Shown here piece after piece: positions 43,899 through 53,024 of a DNA stretch of 64,000 nucleotides. Location of the stretch: positions 359,784 to 423,783 of the forward strand of contig NZ_VCLB01000004.1 in NCBI RefSeq assembly GCF_005924265.1, read 5' to 3'. The position numbers and the translations under genes were made by a program. Source of the DNA: Martelella lutilitoris. Lineage in GTDB: Bacteria > Pseudomonadota > Alphaproteobacteria > Rhizobiales > Rhizobiaceae. Each line of letters begins with the position of its first letter. Position 1 is the stretch's first letter. Below the pieces are notes generated by a model, which searched no databases, was not told where the DNA came from, and was given only the letters and a program-made list of their open reading frames with translations.

Positions 43899-44972
43899 AT
43901 GCGCGGGTTTCTCACCTTTCTGGTCGTCCTGCTCAGCGCCCCCATGATCGCGCCGGGCGCCGCCGGCCAGCAGCAGGTGGTGATCAGGGTCTACAGCGCC
44001 ACCGACAGCAACGCCTTTCGCAGCATCATTGCGGATTTCGAGGCGCGCAACCCCGGCATCTCGATCGAATACACCGAGTTCAACACGCTGGAACTCTACG
44101 AGGAGCTCAGCGCCCACCGGAATGTCGAGACGCTGGGGGTCGACGTCATCATCTCCTCGGCGACCGATCTGCAGATCAAGCTCGTGAACGCGGGAATGGC
44201 GCAGGCCTTTTTTCCGGAGCGATATTTCGCGGACGCGCAATGGCGCCACGAGCTCTACGGATTTACCTTCGAGCCCGTCGTCGTCGCCTATAACAAGGAG
44301 GCCTTCGCCAACCGCCCGCTACCGCGAACGCGCTCCGAGCTGGCCACCATGATGCGTGACGACCCCGCCTTTTTCGACCGCCGGGTCGGCACCTATGACA
44401 TCCGCCTGTCGGGGGTTGGCTACCTCTTTGCCAGCCAGGATGCCGAACGCGGCTACCAGTTTTCCCGCATCGCCGAGAGCTTCGGACGGGCCGAGGCGAA
44501 GACCTATTGCTGCACCTCTCTGGTGATCGACGCCGTGGATCGCGGCGAGCTCGTCTTCGGCTACAACCTGATCGGCTCCTATGCGCTGGACGCCCTCAAG
44601 GATCATGACAATCTCGGCATCTACCTGCTCGACGACTATACGCTGGTCATGTCGCGCTCCGCCTTCGTGCCGAAAGCCTCGCGCCACAAGATCGAGGCCG
44701 AGCGCTTCGTCTCCTACCTGCTCTCGCCGCAGGGGCAGCGGCAACTGGCCCTGCACTCCGGCCTCATTCCGCTCGATCCGGGAGCGCGCGAACTTGTGCC
44801 GGGGCTCGGCGATCTTTTCGGAGGACAGCGCACGCTGATCCCGATCCGCTTCGGGCCCGGCCTGCTGGCCCATCTCGACCACCTCAAACAGGACATGTTC
44901 TGGAAAGACTGGGAAACCGCCATGGACGTCTCCCCCGGGACCGACGAGATGAGCAATGCCACGAATCGATGA
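43899..44972 (+). CDS. Periplasmic extracellular solute-binding protein (PgtC/iron-type SBP family)
   Basis: 357 residues. Signal peptide (MRGFLTFLVVLLSAPMIAPG, cleavage near AAG-QQ), then a type 2 periplasmic binding fold: VIRVYSATDSNAFRSIIADF and FEPVVVAYNKEAFANRPLPR (partial). No transporter genes adjoin it. It directly follows the TctE gene (9 bp, GGGGGAGACG ribosome site), an arrangement reminiscent of the PgtABC sensory system, where the periplasmic protein modulates the kinase. A sensing accessory role is therefore inferred. The transported alternative cannot be excluded. Confidence 0.75.
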   Translation: MRGFLTFLVVLLSAPMIAPGAAGQQQVVIRVYSATDSNAFRSIIADFEARNPGISIEYTEFNTLELYEELSAHRNVETLGVDVIISSATDLQIKLVNAGMAQAFFPERYFADAQWRHELYGFTFEPVVVAYNKEAFANRPLPRTRSELATMMRDDPAFFDRRVGTYDIRLSGVGYLFASQDAERGYQFSRIAESFGRAEAKTYCCTSLVIDAVDRGELVFGYNLIGSYALDALKDHDNLGIYLLDDYTLVMSRSAFVPKASRHKIEAERFVSYLLSPQGQRQLALHSGLIPLDPGARELVPGLGDLFGGQRTLIPIRFGPGLLAHLDHLKQDMFWKDWETAMDVSPGTDEMSNATNR

Positions 44973-45100
44973 CCAGAACCCGTATGACCGGCGGCGGCGA
45001 TCAATCAGCGGCCGGTGTTCTCTTGAGCGTCAGCGAAATCAATCGGAACCCGCATGCGGCGGAAAAGGGGCGTACGCAACATCTTTCTGTCTTGAGCAGG

Positions 45101-46345
45101 CTACTTTTCCCACGGAAGCCTGTGGGGCCGGACACCGAAGGCGGATTTGAAGCGATTAAGATATCGAAAGTACTTCTTGAGCTTGGGTTCGAGAAAACTG
45201 ATTTTCTCATTCGCCGTCCGCAACTCTTCATCCAATGAACGGATCTGGCGCTCACGCTCCTGAAGCTCCGCCTCCATTGAACGGATCTGATCGGCGCCGG
45301 CTTTGAGTTCCCTAGCCATGACGTCCAGCCGCCGCTCATTTTCTCGAATCAGAGCGGTTTTCTCCTGCAGCTCTTCATCCATGGCGACGATCCTGCGGCT
45401 CCGGCCCGAAAGTTCGCTCTCCAGTGAGCGAATTTGCAGGCTTTTTTCGTCGACCTTTCCGCCCAGTTCTCGTATGCGTCCGTCGCTCTTCTGGAGGTCG
45501 GACTTCAGCTTGAAGATCGTCTCATGCAGGCTGTCTGATTCCGTGCGAAGATTGCGGCTCTCCGCAACCGATCGAGCCGTTTCCTCCTCCATGGACCGCA
45601 TGGTCCGGCAGAACGATGAATAGGCCTCGCGTTCATGTTCATCCAACTCGGCCCCACCGTATCCAGCTTCCCGCATGGCAAAGCCGTTGAACATGTCAAA
45701 CAAAACCCTGTCCGGCTCGCTGAATTCCTCTCGCCAGCCTCCAATCTTGCCGGACCTGACAAAGTTCGGTGCAGCACGCTGGAACATCTCGATCTGAGGA
45801 AAAGGCTCTGTGCTGGCTTTGATTCCGATGATCCCGGCTAGAGTAGCCGCGAATTCGGGCACATCGTTTCGAAATTCCTCAAACCGAAATCGGAACAGTT
45901 TGGGGGCTTGAAATTCCTGCCACATCATCGTGTGATTGCCCCACGACCCGAAAGGAACCTGGCCGGATATGACGTCCTGAAGGGATATATCGGCCAGCTG
46001 CGCTTCATTCTTGGCAACGATATCCCGCAAATAGTGAAAGTAAGACACTATTGAATCCCGGCCGTCCCGAAGGATGTGAATAAAAATATCCTCAGGTTTC
46101 ATATCCTGATTCGGACAGTCATGCGTTTTTATGAGATTGATTTCACTGTCCGAACGCAGAGATTCGATATTTATTGTTTCCCGGCTGCCTTCTTGATGAC
46201 CGACGAGTTCACCCAGTTCATCGTTATTGCCGATATCCCCCTGGTCTCCGTGGATCGAAAGGCTCCTGAGGTTGAAATAATGCCTGAAGACAGACCGCGT
46301 CAGAGTGTTTCCACTCCTGGGGTAGGAGACCAGCCAAATTATCAT
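45101..46345 (-). CDS. Sulfotransferase-domain protein with C-terminal coiled coil
   Basis: 414 residues. The N-terminus IWLVSYPRSGNTLTRSV has the PAPS-binding 5-prime phosphosulfate loop of sulfotransferases (PRSGNTL at 8-14); DIFIHILRDGRDSIVSYFHY is the 3-prime phosphate motif. Sulfotransferase domain spans about 1-235. Residues about 250-400 form a long heptad-rich coiled coil (MEAELQERERQIRSLDEEL and similar repeats). The tail ends in basic residues. Probably sulfates a polysaccharide or lipid-linked glycan at the membrane, with the coiled coil as length or assembly scaffold. AGGAGGAAAAA precedes the ATG. It lies next to glycosyltransferase genes on the same strand. Confidence 0.8.
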   Translation of the reverse strand: MIIWLVSYPRSGNTLTRSVFRHYFNLRSLSIHGDQGDIGNNDELGELVGHQEGSRETINIESLRSDSEINLIKTHDCPNQDMKPEDIFIHILRDGRDSIVSYFHYLRDIVAKNEAQLADISLQDVISGQVPFGSWGNHTMMWQEFQAPKLFRFRFEEFRNDVPEFAATLAGIIGIKASTEPFPQIEMFQRAAPNFVRSGKIGGWREEFSEPDRVLFDMFNGFAMREAGYGGAELDEHEREAYSSFCRTMRSMEEETARSVAESRNLRTESDSLHETIFKLKSDLQKSDGRIRELGGKVDEKSLQIRSLESELSGRSRRIVAMDEELQEKTALIRENERRLDVMARELKAGADQIRSMEAELQERERQIRSLDEELRTANEKISFLEPKLKKYFRYLNRFKSAFGVRPHRLPWEK

Positions 46346-46711
46346 TTTTTCCTCCTAAGGGCGGTTCGGCGTTTTACGCTGTTCTCTCACACACATGGAC
46401 GTTTGCTCTGGCCGAGGCAAGCCTTGCAGCTATCCCAGCGTTCCGCCCAACACCGAAAAGGCTTTCATCCTCACACCAGAATCCAGATGTCGGCAATCGT
46501 GGCAGGAGCGCTGTGATTTCCGTGCAGGATGCGAACCCGCAACAACGGGCGACAGCAGAAAGGTTCAGACAGGCAGACTGAACACGCCTGACACGGACCG
46601 CGCGTCACAAGATATCCGTCGCGGATGATGGCTCAAGAGAACTGAGACGATCGCCATCGCCCAGAGCCGGCGCGCCCTGGCCTCCTTGTTCGGCGATGTG
46701 AAACAAATGCC
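46346..46711. other. Intergenic region
   Basis: 366 bp between the sulfotransferase and the fused glycosyltransferase genes. Apart from the sulfotransferase ribosome site at its left end I see only short weak dyads (for example TTCAG/CTGAA near 46562-46580) and no convincing gene or terminator. It shows that the sulfotransferase has its own promoter. Confidence 0.5.
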
Positions 46712-48922
46712 TCATCGCAGCCCGAATACCGAATGGTCGTTCATTTTCGCGATAAACGATTCCAACTCCTCCAGATCGCGCGGGAGCCACTCATGCGTCC
46801 TTCGCCAGGCGGCAAGTGGACGTGCATCACTGCCCCAGTCATACGTCGAACTCGCCTTTCGCCGTCCGTGACGAAGGTAATGAAGGAAGGGATTTCGTTG
46901 CGCCTCCTTATCCTCATCGTTGCTCAGTCGATAATGCAGAGGATCGAAGAACGGATTGGGCCAAAAATCCTGCTTGGCCCCTTCAAGAACATAATGAAAC
47001 TCCGGATCGCTGAACTGCGCATCAGAAGTGATGTAGCGAGCGCGATACCACTCTCGGTAGAACAGGGACGATTTGCGAATCTCCTCGGCTTCGGCCTGAA
47101 CGCGCGCGCCATCATCAAGGGTCGACAACACACCGAACATGGACTTGTAGTATTCTTCGACATCACTTTGCTTCGGCGTATGTCGCGACGAGATCAGATA
47201 ACTCTCATGGTGACAGCGGATGGCCTGTTGTTGCGACAAGCCGCCTCCGACATATGTTGCGATGATACTGTTGGAGTGCGCGAAGACCCGCCCCTTGCTT
47301 CTCTGCGTAAACATGAAATTGTGATCTGCCGCGATCTTGAAATCCAGATCATATTGCTCGTCTGCCAGCAATTGCCGACGCGTCAGCGTCGACTGATGGC
47401 AGGGGATTCCGCCCCACCAGTGGGGTTTCATCGTCCCTTCCTGGAGAATTTGCCAAGTCTGTTCAAAATCATTCGCCTTGTGAAGCTCCGAAACAGAAGA
47501 ATCATTCACATAGACGTGGTGGCCGACGATGAAATCGGGCAACTCAGCATCGCGGCTCCATTCGCTCCCGTCCGCGAAGACATTCGCCATCGCCTCTTCC
47601 AACGATGAAGGCAGGTAGAAGAAATCCCCCGCGTTCATGAAAATGATGTAGTCTCCAGTGGCGAGACGAGCCGCTTTGTTCATCGCATCATAAACCCCTT
47701 TGTCAGGTTCAGACACAAAGATGTCGATCGAGTCGCGATAACTCTCAATCAACTCGAGAGTGCCGTCGGTCGATCCGCCGTCGACGACCACGATTTCACG
47801 CGGGGCGTAGGTCTGGCCAAGGATCGTTTCCAGCGTTGCGGCGACGTCACGCCTGCAATTGTATGTGACCATCGCAATAGAGACACGAGGGAGGCTGCAC
47901 CGGGAAATCCGCTCCGGGGGATAATCCGCCTCACCCGGCCCGCGAACATAGTCGCCAAGTTCCTGATAAATGGCAGTGCCCGGCGGCTCCGGGGAAAACA
48001 CAATCTTGCGCAAACGATGCTCAACATCCCACGACCAGGCACGGTAGCCATTCACGACGCTTTGATAAGCAGCCCTTCCGAGTTGCTCGGAGCGCGACAG
48101 GTCCAGAGGAACGGGGTTGTCTATGTCATAGAGCAACCCGTTCACACCGTGGGTAATATATTCGTTCATCGTCGGCTGATCAGGCGCGACGACACATCTG
48201 CCCGCCGCCATGGCCTCGAGAAAAGACATGCCAATGCCTTCAAACTCTCGTGGCGCAATATAGATGGACGATTCATCGACGAGGCGCCTGTACTCGCCGG
48301 GATCCTCAAACCATCGCGAAACCGTCAATGCATGAGCCTTCTTCTCGGCATCGACATCGATTTCCGCTGAAAGCGTGGGATCGCCGGCCAAGTGAAGGTG
48401 AAAACGAATATCGCTTGTCTCAGAAAACAGCTTTTTGACGACGTCCCAGGATGGTCGGTTCGCCCGCTGCCAGAAGAAAACCTGCCTCTTGTCATCGTGC
48501 TTGTCGGGCGCCGGGCGGGGCTCCGGAAAATACTGGAAACGATAGGAATTGACCCCAAGCCGAGCAATTCTCTGGTGAAGCGTGGAGCTGAAACTGATAA
48601 CGCGAATGTCGTCACGATTGGCGAAACCCAGCCAGTAACTGTCGGGAAGATTGCGGCAGCCATCAAACATCGGCGTGAAAACAAGCCGGCCGCGCAAAGG
48701 CAAGTCGGCTATTGCACGAGCGACATGCTCGAGTTGGTGAACCCATATCAAATCGAAATCAGCCTTGATCAGACCATCAAAGTCAAAGGCCGAGGTCATA
48801 TCCTCGCCGACATGGTGATCATAACGCTGAAAAAAACTGCTATGCTCTTGCAGAAAATCCAGCAGGAACGCAGCCGAATTGGTTTTCCGGTGGAAATCGT
48901 AACCAATATAGCAAATCTTCAT
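46712..48922 (-). CDS. Fused two-domain glycosyltransferase (GT4-like plus GT2)
   Basis: 736 residues. Residues about 1-330 are a GT-B fold GT4-like domain with the acceptor/donor motif EFEGIGMSFLEAMAAGRCVV. Residues about 345-560 are a GT2 (GT-A) domain: VSIAMVTYNCRRDVAATLETIL, VVDGGSTDGT, EPDKGVYDAMNKAARLATGDY and the DXD-like MNAGDFF. A C-terminal part of about 100 residues (FWPNPFFDPLHYRLSN) resembles tails of surface-glycan glycosyltransferases. Two transferases in one chain suggest consecutive sugar additions to the same acceptor. No membrane segment seen. First 16 bp upstream is the small orphan gene. Confidence 0.85.
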   Translation of the reverse strand: MKICYIGYDFHRKTNSAAFLLDFLQEHSSFFQRYDHHVGEDMTSAFDFDGLIKADFDLIWVHQLEHVARAIADLPLRGRLVFTPMFDGCRNLPDSYWLGFANRDDIRVISFSSTLHQRIARLGVNSYRFQYFPEPRPAPDKHDDKRQVFFWQRANRPSWDVVKKLFSETSDIRFHLHLAGDPTLSAEIDVDAEKKAHALTVSRWFEDPGEYRRLVDESSIYIAPREFEGIGMSFLEAMAAGRCVVAPDQPTMNEYITHGVNGLLYDIDNPVPLDLSRSEQLGRAAYQSVVNGYRAWSWDVEHRLRKIVFSPEPPGTAIYQELGDYVRGPGEADYPPERISRCSLPRVSIAMVTYNCRRDVAATLETILGQTYAPREIVVVDGGSTDGTLELIESYRDSIDIFVSEPDKGVYDAMNKAARLATGDYIIFMNAGDFFYLPSSLEEAMANVFADGSEWSRDAELPDFIVGHHVYVNDSSVSELHKANDFEQTWQILQEGTMKPHWWGGIPCHQSTLTRRQLLADEQYDLDFKIAADHNFMFTQRSKGRVFAHSNSIIATYVGGGLSQQQAIRCHHESYLISSRHTPKQSDVEEYYKSMFGVLSTLDDGARVQAEAEEIRKSSLFYREWYRARYITSDAQFSDPEFHYVLEGAKQDFWPNPFFDPLHYRLSNDEDKEAQRNPFLHYLRHGRRKASSTYDWGSDARPLAAWRRTHEWLPRDLEELESFIAKMNDHSVFGLR

Positions 48923-48937
48923 CCGCAGCGCTCCGAA

Positions 48938-49498
48938 CTATTGCTTGTTTCTTGAAAGCTGGTTGAGAAGCGCGAAAATGATCCCCTCATAACGGGCCTC
49001 ACGTGCGCGAATGTCAGCGGATGAAGCAATCGACGCATCAAAATGATGCGGCGCATCACGATCCGGAACAATGATGGCATGCCTTCGAGCGACGGGCAGA
49101 ATGAGCGGCGGGTGCCCGATATCGCAAAGCCAAAACTGTAATTCCTTCACAAGGCTGACCTCCAGCATCATCTCGTAATCTGGATTTTCCGGCAAAGTGA
49201 TCATCATCGGGAGCTCAACAACGGCCCCCTTGCGCAACTCGAAGCCCGCCGTCTGGATGCGAAACTCATCCAGGAAATCGCCCTTCTTCGGCGTCTGAAA
49301 ACTACCGATATTGCGATACAGACGGGCGCCGATCGTCAACGCGCGCTCCCCCTCGTAAAGCGCGACCGGCGCGCCTTTTCCCATAATGAGCCTGAGGGCC
49401 AGAACCGTACGCCCTGAGTGGTCGAAATAGCTAAAAGAATTACAGCTTTCCAAAGCATACTGGAAATTTTCGGGTGAGAATTGCTCTTCATGCATCAT
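48938..49498 (-). CDS. Small protein of unknown function in the glycan cluster
   Basis: 186 residues, not recognised as a named family. The middle part reads as a beta-sandwich: DEFRIQTAGFELRKGAVVEL, then VSLVKELQFWLCDIGHPPL, which resembles the C-terminal polysaccharide-binding domain of Wzt-type O-antigen exporters and related glycan-recognition domains. The C-terminus is helical and basic. No signal peptide or membrane helix. It is encoded 15 bp upstream of the fused glycosyltransferase, so the two are probably translated from one mRNA. Glycan binding is inference. Confidence 0.65.
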   Translation of the reverse strand: MMHEEQFSPENFQYALESCNSFSYFDHSGRTVLALRLIMGKGAPVALYEGERALTIGARLYRNIGSFQTPKKGDFLDEFRIQTAGFELRKGAVVELPMMITLPENPDYEMMLEVSLVKELQFWLCDIGHPPLILPVARRHAIIVPDRDAPHHFDASIASSADIRAREARYEGIIFALLNQLSRNKQ

Positions 49499-49801
49499 AT
49501 CTGGGACGTCACTCTCAGGTTTTGGTTCGAATCGGAGGAGGGAATATTTGTGATAGATTGGAAAACCAATTTTATTCTATATAAATTATTGGCTTGGTTC
49601 TCTATCGGCATCTGACAACTCGAAATATGGGCCATGGGCGGTGGTTTAGATTGCACCAGCCGCATTCTACCCTTTTATAGTGCATATTCATCGCTGTTTC
49701 CATCCTACATGGAAACGCCGATGCAACTGCAATTTGACAGGTCAACGGAAGCGAAAAGCCTCCCCCCTGCTGCGCAAGAGTGCGGTTTTCGCGGCCCATG
49801 G
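49499..49801. other. AT-rich intergenic region
   Basis: 303 bp, AT-rich at 49545-49600, with ATTGG-AAAA-CCAAT (49557-49570) followed by T-rich sequence. It likely holds the promoter of the orphan/fused-glycosyltransferase pair. No gene is supported. Confidence 0.5.
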
Positions 49802-50986
49802 CTACAGGCTTGCATCGACGTCAGCCTGGATACGCCGCAAGCGGTCCCATTCACCGAAAAATCCGGCCATGGCAGGCGAGGCGCGTTCGCCTTCCGCTTT
49901 ATGAATAAGTTGTCTTAGTTCCTCGGCCATCCGATCCCAATCAAAACGGCTTGCGTGCTCTATTCCTCTTTCTTTCAGCGAAACTTGGTTCGAGGGATTG
50001 CCGACCACACGAAGTGCGTCAATAAGCTCGGCAGGATCTCTGCCTGAAACAAACAGAGCAGCATCACCCGCGACTTCTTCGAGTGAGCCGTGCGGCGTCG
50101 TTATGACAGGACAGCCACAGGACATCGCTTCAACCACCGGCAAGCCAAAACCTTCATACAGGGAAGGGTAAACAAGCGCCCGCGCTCCTGAATAGGCACA
50201 GGCCAGTTCATCGTCGCTGAGCTCGAGGCGTTTTGCCGTAATGCCCGCCCTCAGACCGGCCGCGAAGTGCGGCTGAATCTCAGGCTCCCCGCCAACGCAT
50301 AATATCTGCAACGCGGGAAAGCTCTCAATTGAAGACCCGCCGGGCGTACGTCCCTCTTCTTTCAGGGCTTCAAACAGGAGACCGGCGTTCTTGTAGCCAT
50401 GAATCTGTTCGCGAGACCCAACCAGAATGCAGTAGTTCTCGGCGATTTCATATTTATCCCGAAAGCGAAGAATATCTTGCCGGGACCGCTCATAGAAAAC
50501 ATCCGAATCAACGCCACAATGAGCAACACTCACGCGCTCAGGAGATATTTCCGGGTATAGGCGCAACAAATCACGCCGTGTATTATTCGATACGCAAAGA
50601 TAGTATTGCGCGAAGCAGATTGCCGTTTCTTTTTCCTGCCACCCCCTCTGAGACAAATCAAAGTCGAAAACCTCAGGTATCATGTCGTGGACGATCAAGA
50701 CCGTCGGAACCCGCGTAGGTGTCGTAAAATAGGTCGAAACAAAAACGTCCGCTTTGTATTTTTCCGCGAACTCCTGAATCAACAAAGAATCGGCGGCCGT
50801 ACTTGTGAAGGTATGGGAAGGAAAGTCAACGTAGGTAATCCCTGATATCAGCGGACACCGCCCACGATCCAGTACCGTGATATCAAACTCCGGAAAGGCT
50901 GCGAGACGCGGCAATAGTGCCCGCCAGACCCGCGCGATACCGGTATCGGCAACCTGGAAGAAAACGCCATCAACTAAGAGATTCAT
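49802..50986 (-). CDS. Glycosyltransferase family 4 protein
   Basis: 394 residues, GT-B fold. N-terminal NLLVDGVFFQVADTGIARVW with the Gly-rich loop, and the C-terminal donor-binding motif PSLYEGFGLPVVEAMSCGCPV with the EX7E glutamates, then TTPHGSLEEVAGDAALFV. Similar to mannosyl/rhamnosyl transferases of O-antigen or exopolysaccharide clusters. Cytoplasmic, acting on a lipid-linked acceptor. Encoded 26 bp after the GT2 gene upstream, so probably co-transcribed. Confidence 0.88.
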   Translation of the reverse strand: MNLLVDGVFFQVADTGIARVWRALLPRLAAFPEFDITVLDRGRCPLISGITYVDFPSHTFTSTAADSLLIQEFAEKYKADVFVSTYFTTPTRVPTVLIVHDMIPEVFDFDLSQRGWQEKETAICFAQYYLCVSNNTRRDLLRLYPEISPERVSVAHCGVDSDVFYERSRQDILRFRDKYEIAENYCILVGSREQIHGYKNAGLLFEALKEEGRTPGGSSIESFPALQILCVGGEPEIQPHFAAGLRAGITAKRLELSDDELACAYSGARALVYPSLYEGFGLPVVEAMSCGCPVITTPHGSLEEVAGDAALFVSGRDPAELIDALRVVGNPSNQVSLKERGIEHASRFDWDRMAEELRQLIHKAEGERASPAMAGFFGEWDRLRRIQADVDASL

Positions 50987-51012
50987 CGAAGTGGGCCCCC
51001 GCTTATAGAAAT

Positions 51013-52668
51013 TCAGGCCGATTGCCGGCTACGCGGCGAGCCCGGCCAGTCCATGCGCGCCTGTGCAGAGAAAGAACGCATGTATTTTTGCACCAGATCG
51101 TAATCTGATTTCGCAGGATCGAGGGGACAATCGGAACCGACCTCTCGGGCGAACGCCTTACGGGACATCTGGAAATAGGGTGAAATCAAATCTCCGGCAT
51201 GCCGCTTGCGCGCCCGGTTCACCTCATCGACACCCGGCGTATCAACCGCAGTCGAAATGCCTTCAGGGTTGCAATAATAGACGACGTGCGGCGTGTTCAC
51301 CTTGAGAAAGGTCTTCTTCATTTTCAGGCAACGCAACCAGAAGTCATAATCGCCGGCAGATCGATAGTTGGCGTCGAAATAACCGACCTCGTCGTGCAAG
51401 CGCTTGCGCCACATCGGCGCATTATGCAGGCAGTTGAACTCGAGCATATTGTTGGGTGTCGCGATCGGCAGATTACTTTTGAAGCCACAGGCCGCCACCA
51501 TGTCGAAATCAAATGAATGATCCAAGCTGTAATACAGATCTTGATAGACGGCATCGACGGTCTTATTTTCGTCAAGCGTCCTCGACTGAATCTCGAACGA
51601 TTCATTTCCACGCAAATCATCAAGATTTGTATTTGTCAGATATTCTCCACGCGCAATAGAAGCGGCATAGTTCCAAGCGTCATATATCCCGATATTGAAT
51701 TCGAACCGCTTGTAAACGATATTGGGGTATATTTCCATATAGCTTCGTATTAGCTCCTCCTCCTTTTCCGGGGAGCAAGCGTCAACGATGATGAGTTCAG
51801 ACTGGTCGAATATCGTCTGCGAAACGATATTCTCAAGGAATTTCTGTATGTATTTTCGACCTTTATACATACTCGCGATTGCCGACACGCGAATATTTCC
51901 GGAGTGCACGAAATTGCGACCCGCAAGCGCTGCGGGCTGAGCCATGCTCGGCGCACTGAGGCGCGGCGCCAGTTGCTCCGTTCTCGTTTTCCAGATTTCA
52001 GGCGTAAGAAACCGGTCGGTCCCCATGAGCCAGTATTTTCTCAAGCTCCCGTTTGACGCTTCACGCAGTTCAACCCTCTCCGCGATGAGCTTTTGAAGCA
52101 CCGAAATCCGGTTCATCGGCTCCTGCTGGAGCAAAGGCTTGCAGCGGTCATAATCACGCGGCCGCGCAACGCCGGACTCGGTCAAAATGGAGACGACGTC
52201 GCGAATAAATCGGCCATCTTGGGCATCGCCGTCATCATGCTCGCCAGCCTGTGCGAAACGCTTCTCTTGAGCCTCGACAGAACTCGAAACGGCAAGAATG
52301 ATATCTGAAATGCTCGCGCCATTCCGAAGTGCATTTGCAAAGACCAGCTTGCCGTCCTCGTCCGCCTTCCTAAACAGGAAAGCTCTATAGATCAGGTCAA
52401 CAATAAGGTCGGCGTCTGCTCCGGCATGCGCTGCGTTGAGATGAGAATAGTCGTCTTTGCTCCTGGCCTCTTGTCGCTGCCTGGCCTCCTCACTGGAAGC
52501 GATGCTGTCGACAAGCGCCTCCAGTTTCATTCCGCCGCGTATCGCCTGTCGATACGCCGACAACCCATCCTCGTCCGCCTTACGTCCCAGAAAGTGACGA
52601 AACAGAAGGTCAACGACCTCATCAATTCGATTTGCACCTTTTTGGTCTTGTTCAGCCATGCCACTCAT
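51013..52668 (-). CDS. GT2 glycosyltransferase with N-terminal DUF4214-like repeats
   Basis: 551 residues. Two DUF4214-like helical units come first: VDLLFRHFLGRKADEDGLSA (about 17-75) and IYRAFLFRKADEDGKLVFAN (about 88-140), a module otherwise known from phycobilisome-linker-like and S-layer/RTX surface proteins. The GT2 domain spans about 255-470: IRVSAIASMYKGRKYIQKFL, VDACSPEKEEEL, NIGIYDAWNYAASIARGEYL and the DXD-like NLDDLRG. No membrane segments. The start could be ATG 52668 or 52659. Upstream partner of the GT4 gene. Confidence 0.82.
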   Translation of the reverse strand: MSGMAEQDQKGANRIDEVVDLLFRHFLGRKADEDGLSAYRQAIRGGMKLEALVDSIASSEEARQRQEARSKDDYSHLNAAHAGADADLIVDLIYRAFLFRKADEDGKLVFANALRNGASISDIILAVSSSVEAQEKRFAQAGEHDDGDAQDGRFIRDVVSILTESGVARPRDYDRCKPLLQQEPMNRISVLQKLIAERVELREASNGSLRKYWLMGTDRFLTPEIWKTRTEQLAPRLSAPSMAQPAALAGRNFVHSGNIRVSAIASMYKGRKYIQKFLENIVSQTIFDQSELIIVDACSPEKEEELIRSYMEIYPNIVYKRFEFNIGIYDAWNYAASIARGEYLTNTNLDDLRGNESFEIQSRTLDENKTVDAVYQDLYYSLDHSFDFDMVAACGFKSNLPIATPNNMLEFNCLHNAPMWRKRLHDEVGYFDANYRSAGDYDFWLRCLKMKKTFLKVNTPHVVYYCNPEGISTAVDTPGVDEVNRARKRHAGDLISPYFQMSRKAFAREVGSDCPLDPAKSDYDLVQKYMRSFSAQARMDWPGSPRSRQSA

Positions 52669-52678
52669 TCCGATTCCA

Positions 52679-52786
52679 CCTGCGCATCAATCGCAGGTTT
52701 AGGAAGCCTTAACAAGTAGCCGGCCCGACCTGAGCACACTCCAGTTGATGATCGTAGGGCCAGAAAACGAAGCTTTAGAGCTTCGT
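52679..52786. other. Two stem-loops between the GT2 gene and the hydrolase remnant
   Basis: CCTGCG-CATCAAT-CGCAGG (52679-52697) and ACGAAGCT-TTAG-AGCTTCGT (52767-52786), both perfect stems without T-runs. Possible mRNA or insertion-scar structures. Confidence 0.35.
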
Positions 52787-52805
52787 CGGCGTTGTCTCGC
52801 GCACC

Positions 52806-53020
52806 TTTTTCTGTCTGAGTGCTGCCGGTCCTGAGGACGCTCCCGTCATCCTGCTGTTGCACGGTTTTCCGTCTGCGAGGCATATGCTCCGCGACCTGAT
52901 CCCCGATCTGGCAGACCGGTATCGCGTGATCGCGCCCGACCAGCCCGGTTTCGGCAAGACGAAAGCCCCGTAACGCGGCGCTTTTCCCGACAGCTTTGAC
53001 AATCTGGCGCAGGCTGTTCA
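52806..53020 (+). pseudogene. Alpha/beta-hydrolase fragment
   Basis: Reading from 52806 the plus strand encodes a clear hydrolase segment: [20 protein letters not shown], then [22 protein letters not shown] and a stop (TAA at 52970-52972). After the stop the same frame continues with RGAFPDSFDNLAQAV, which is the next part of the same family. The N-terminal start and everything after about 55 residues, including the nucleophile elbow, are missing; the remnant runs into the 3-prime end of the convergent TetR gene. It is the stub of a DhaA/haloalkane-dehalogenase-like or epoxide-hydrolase-like gene lost by deletion. Confidence 0.75.
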
Positions 53021-53024
53021 GGGA

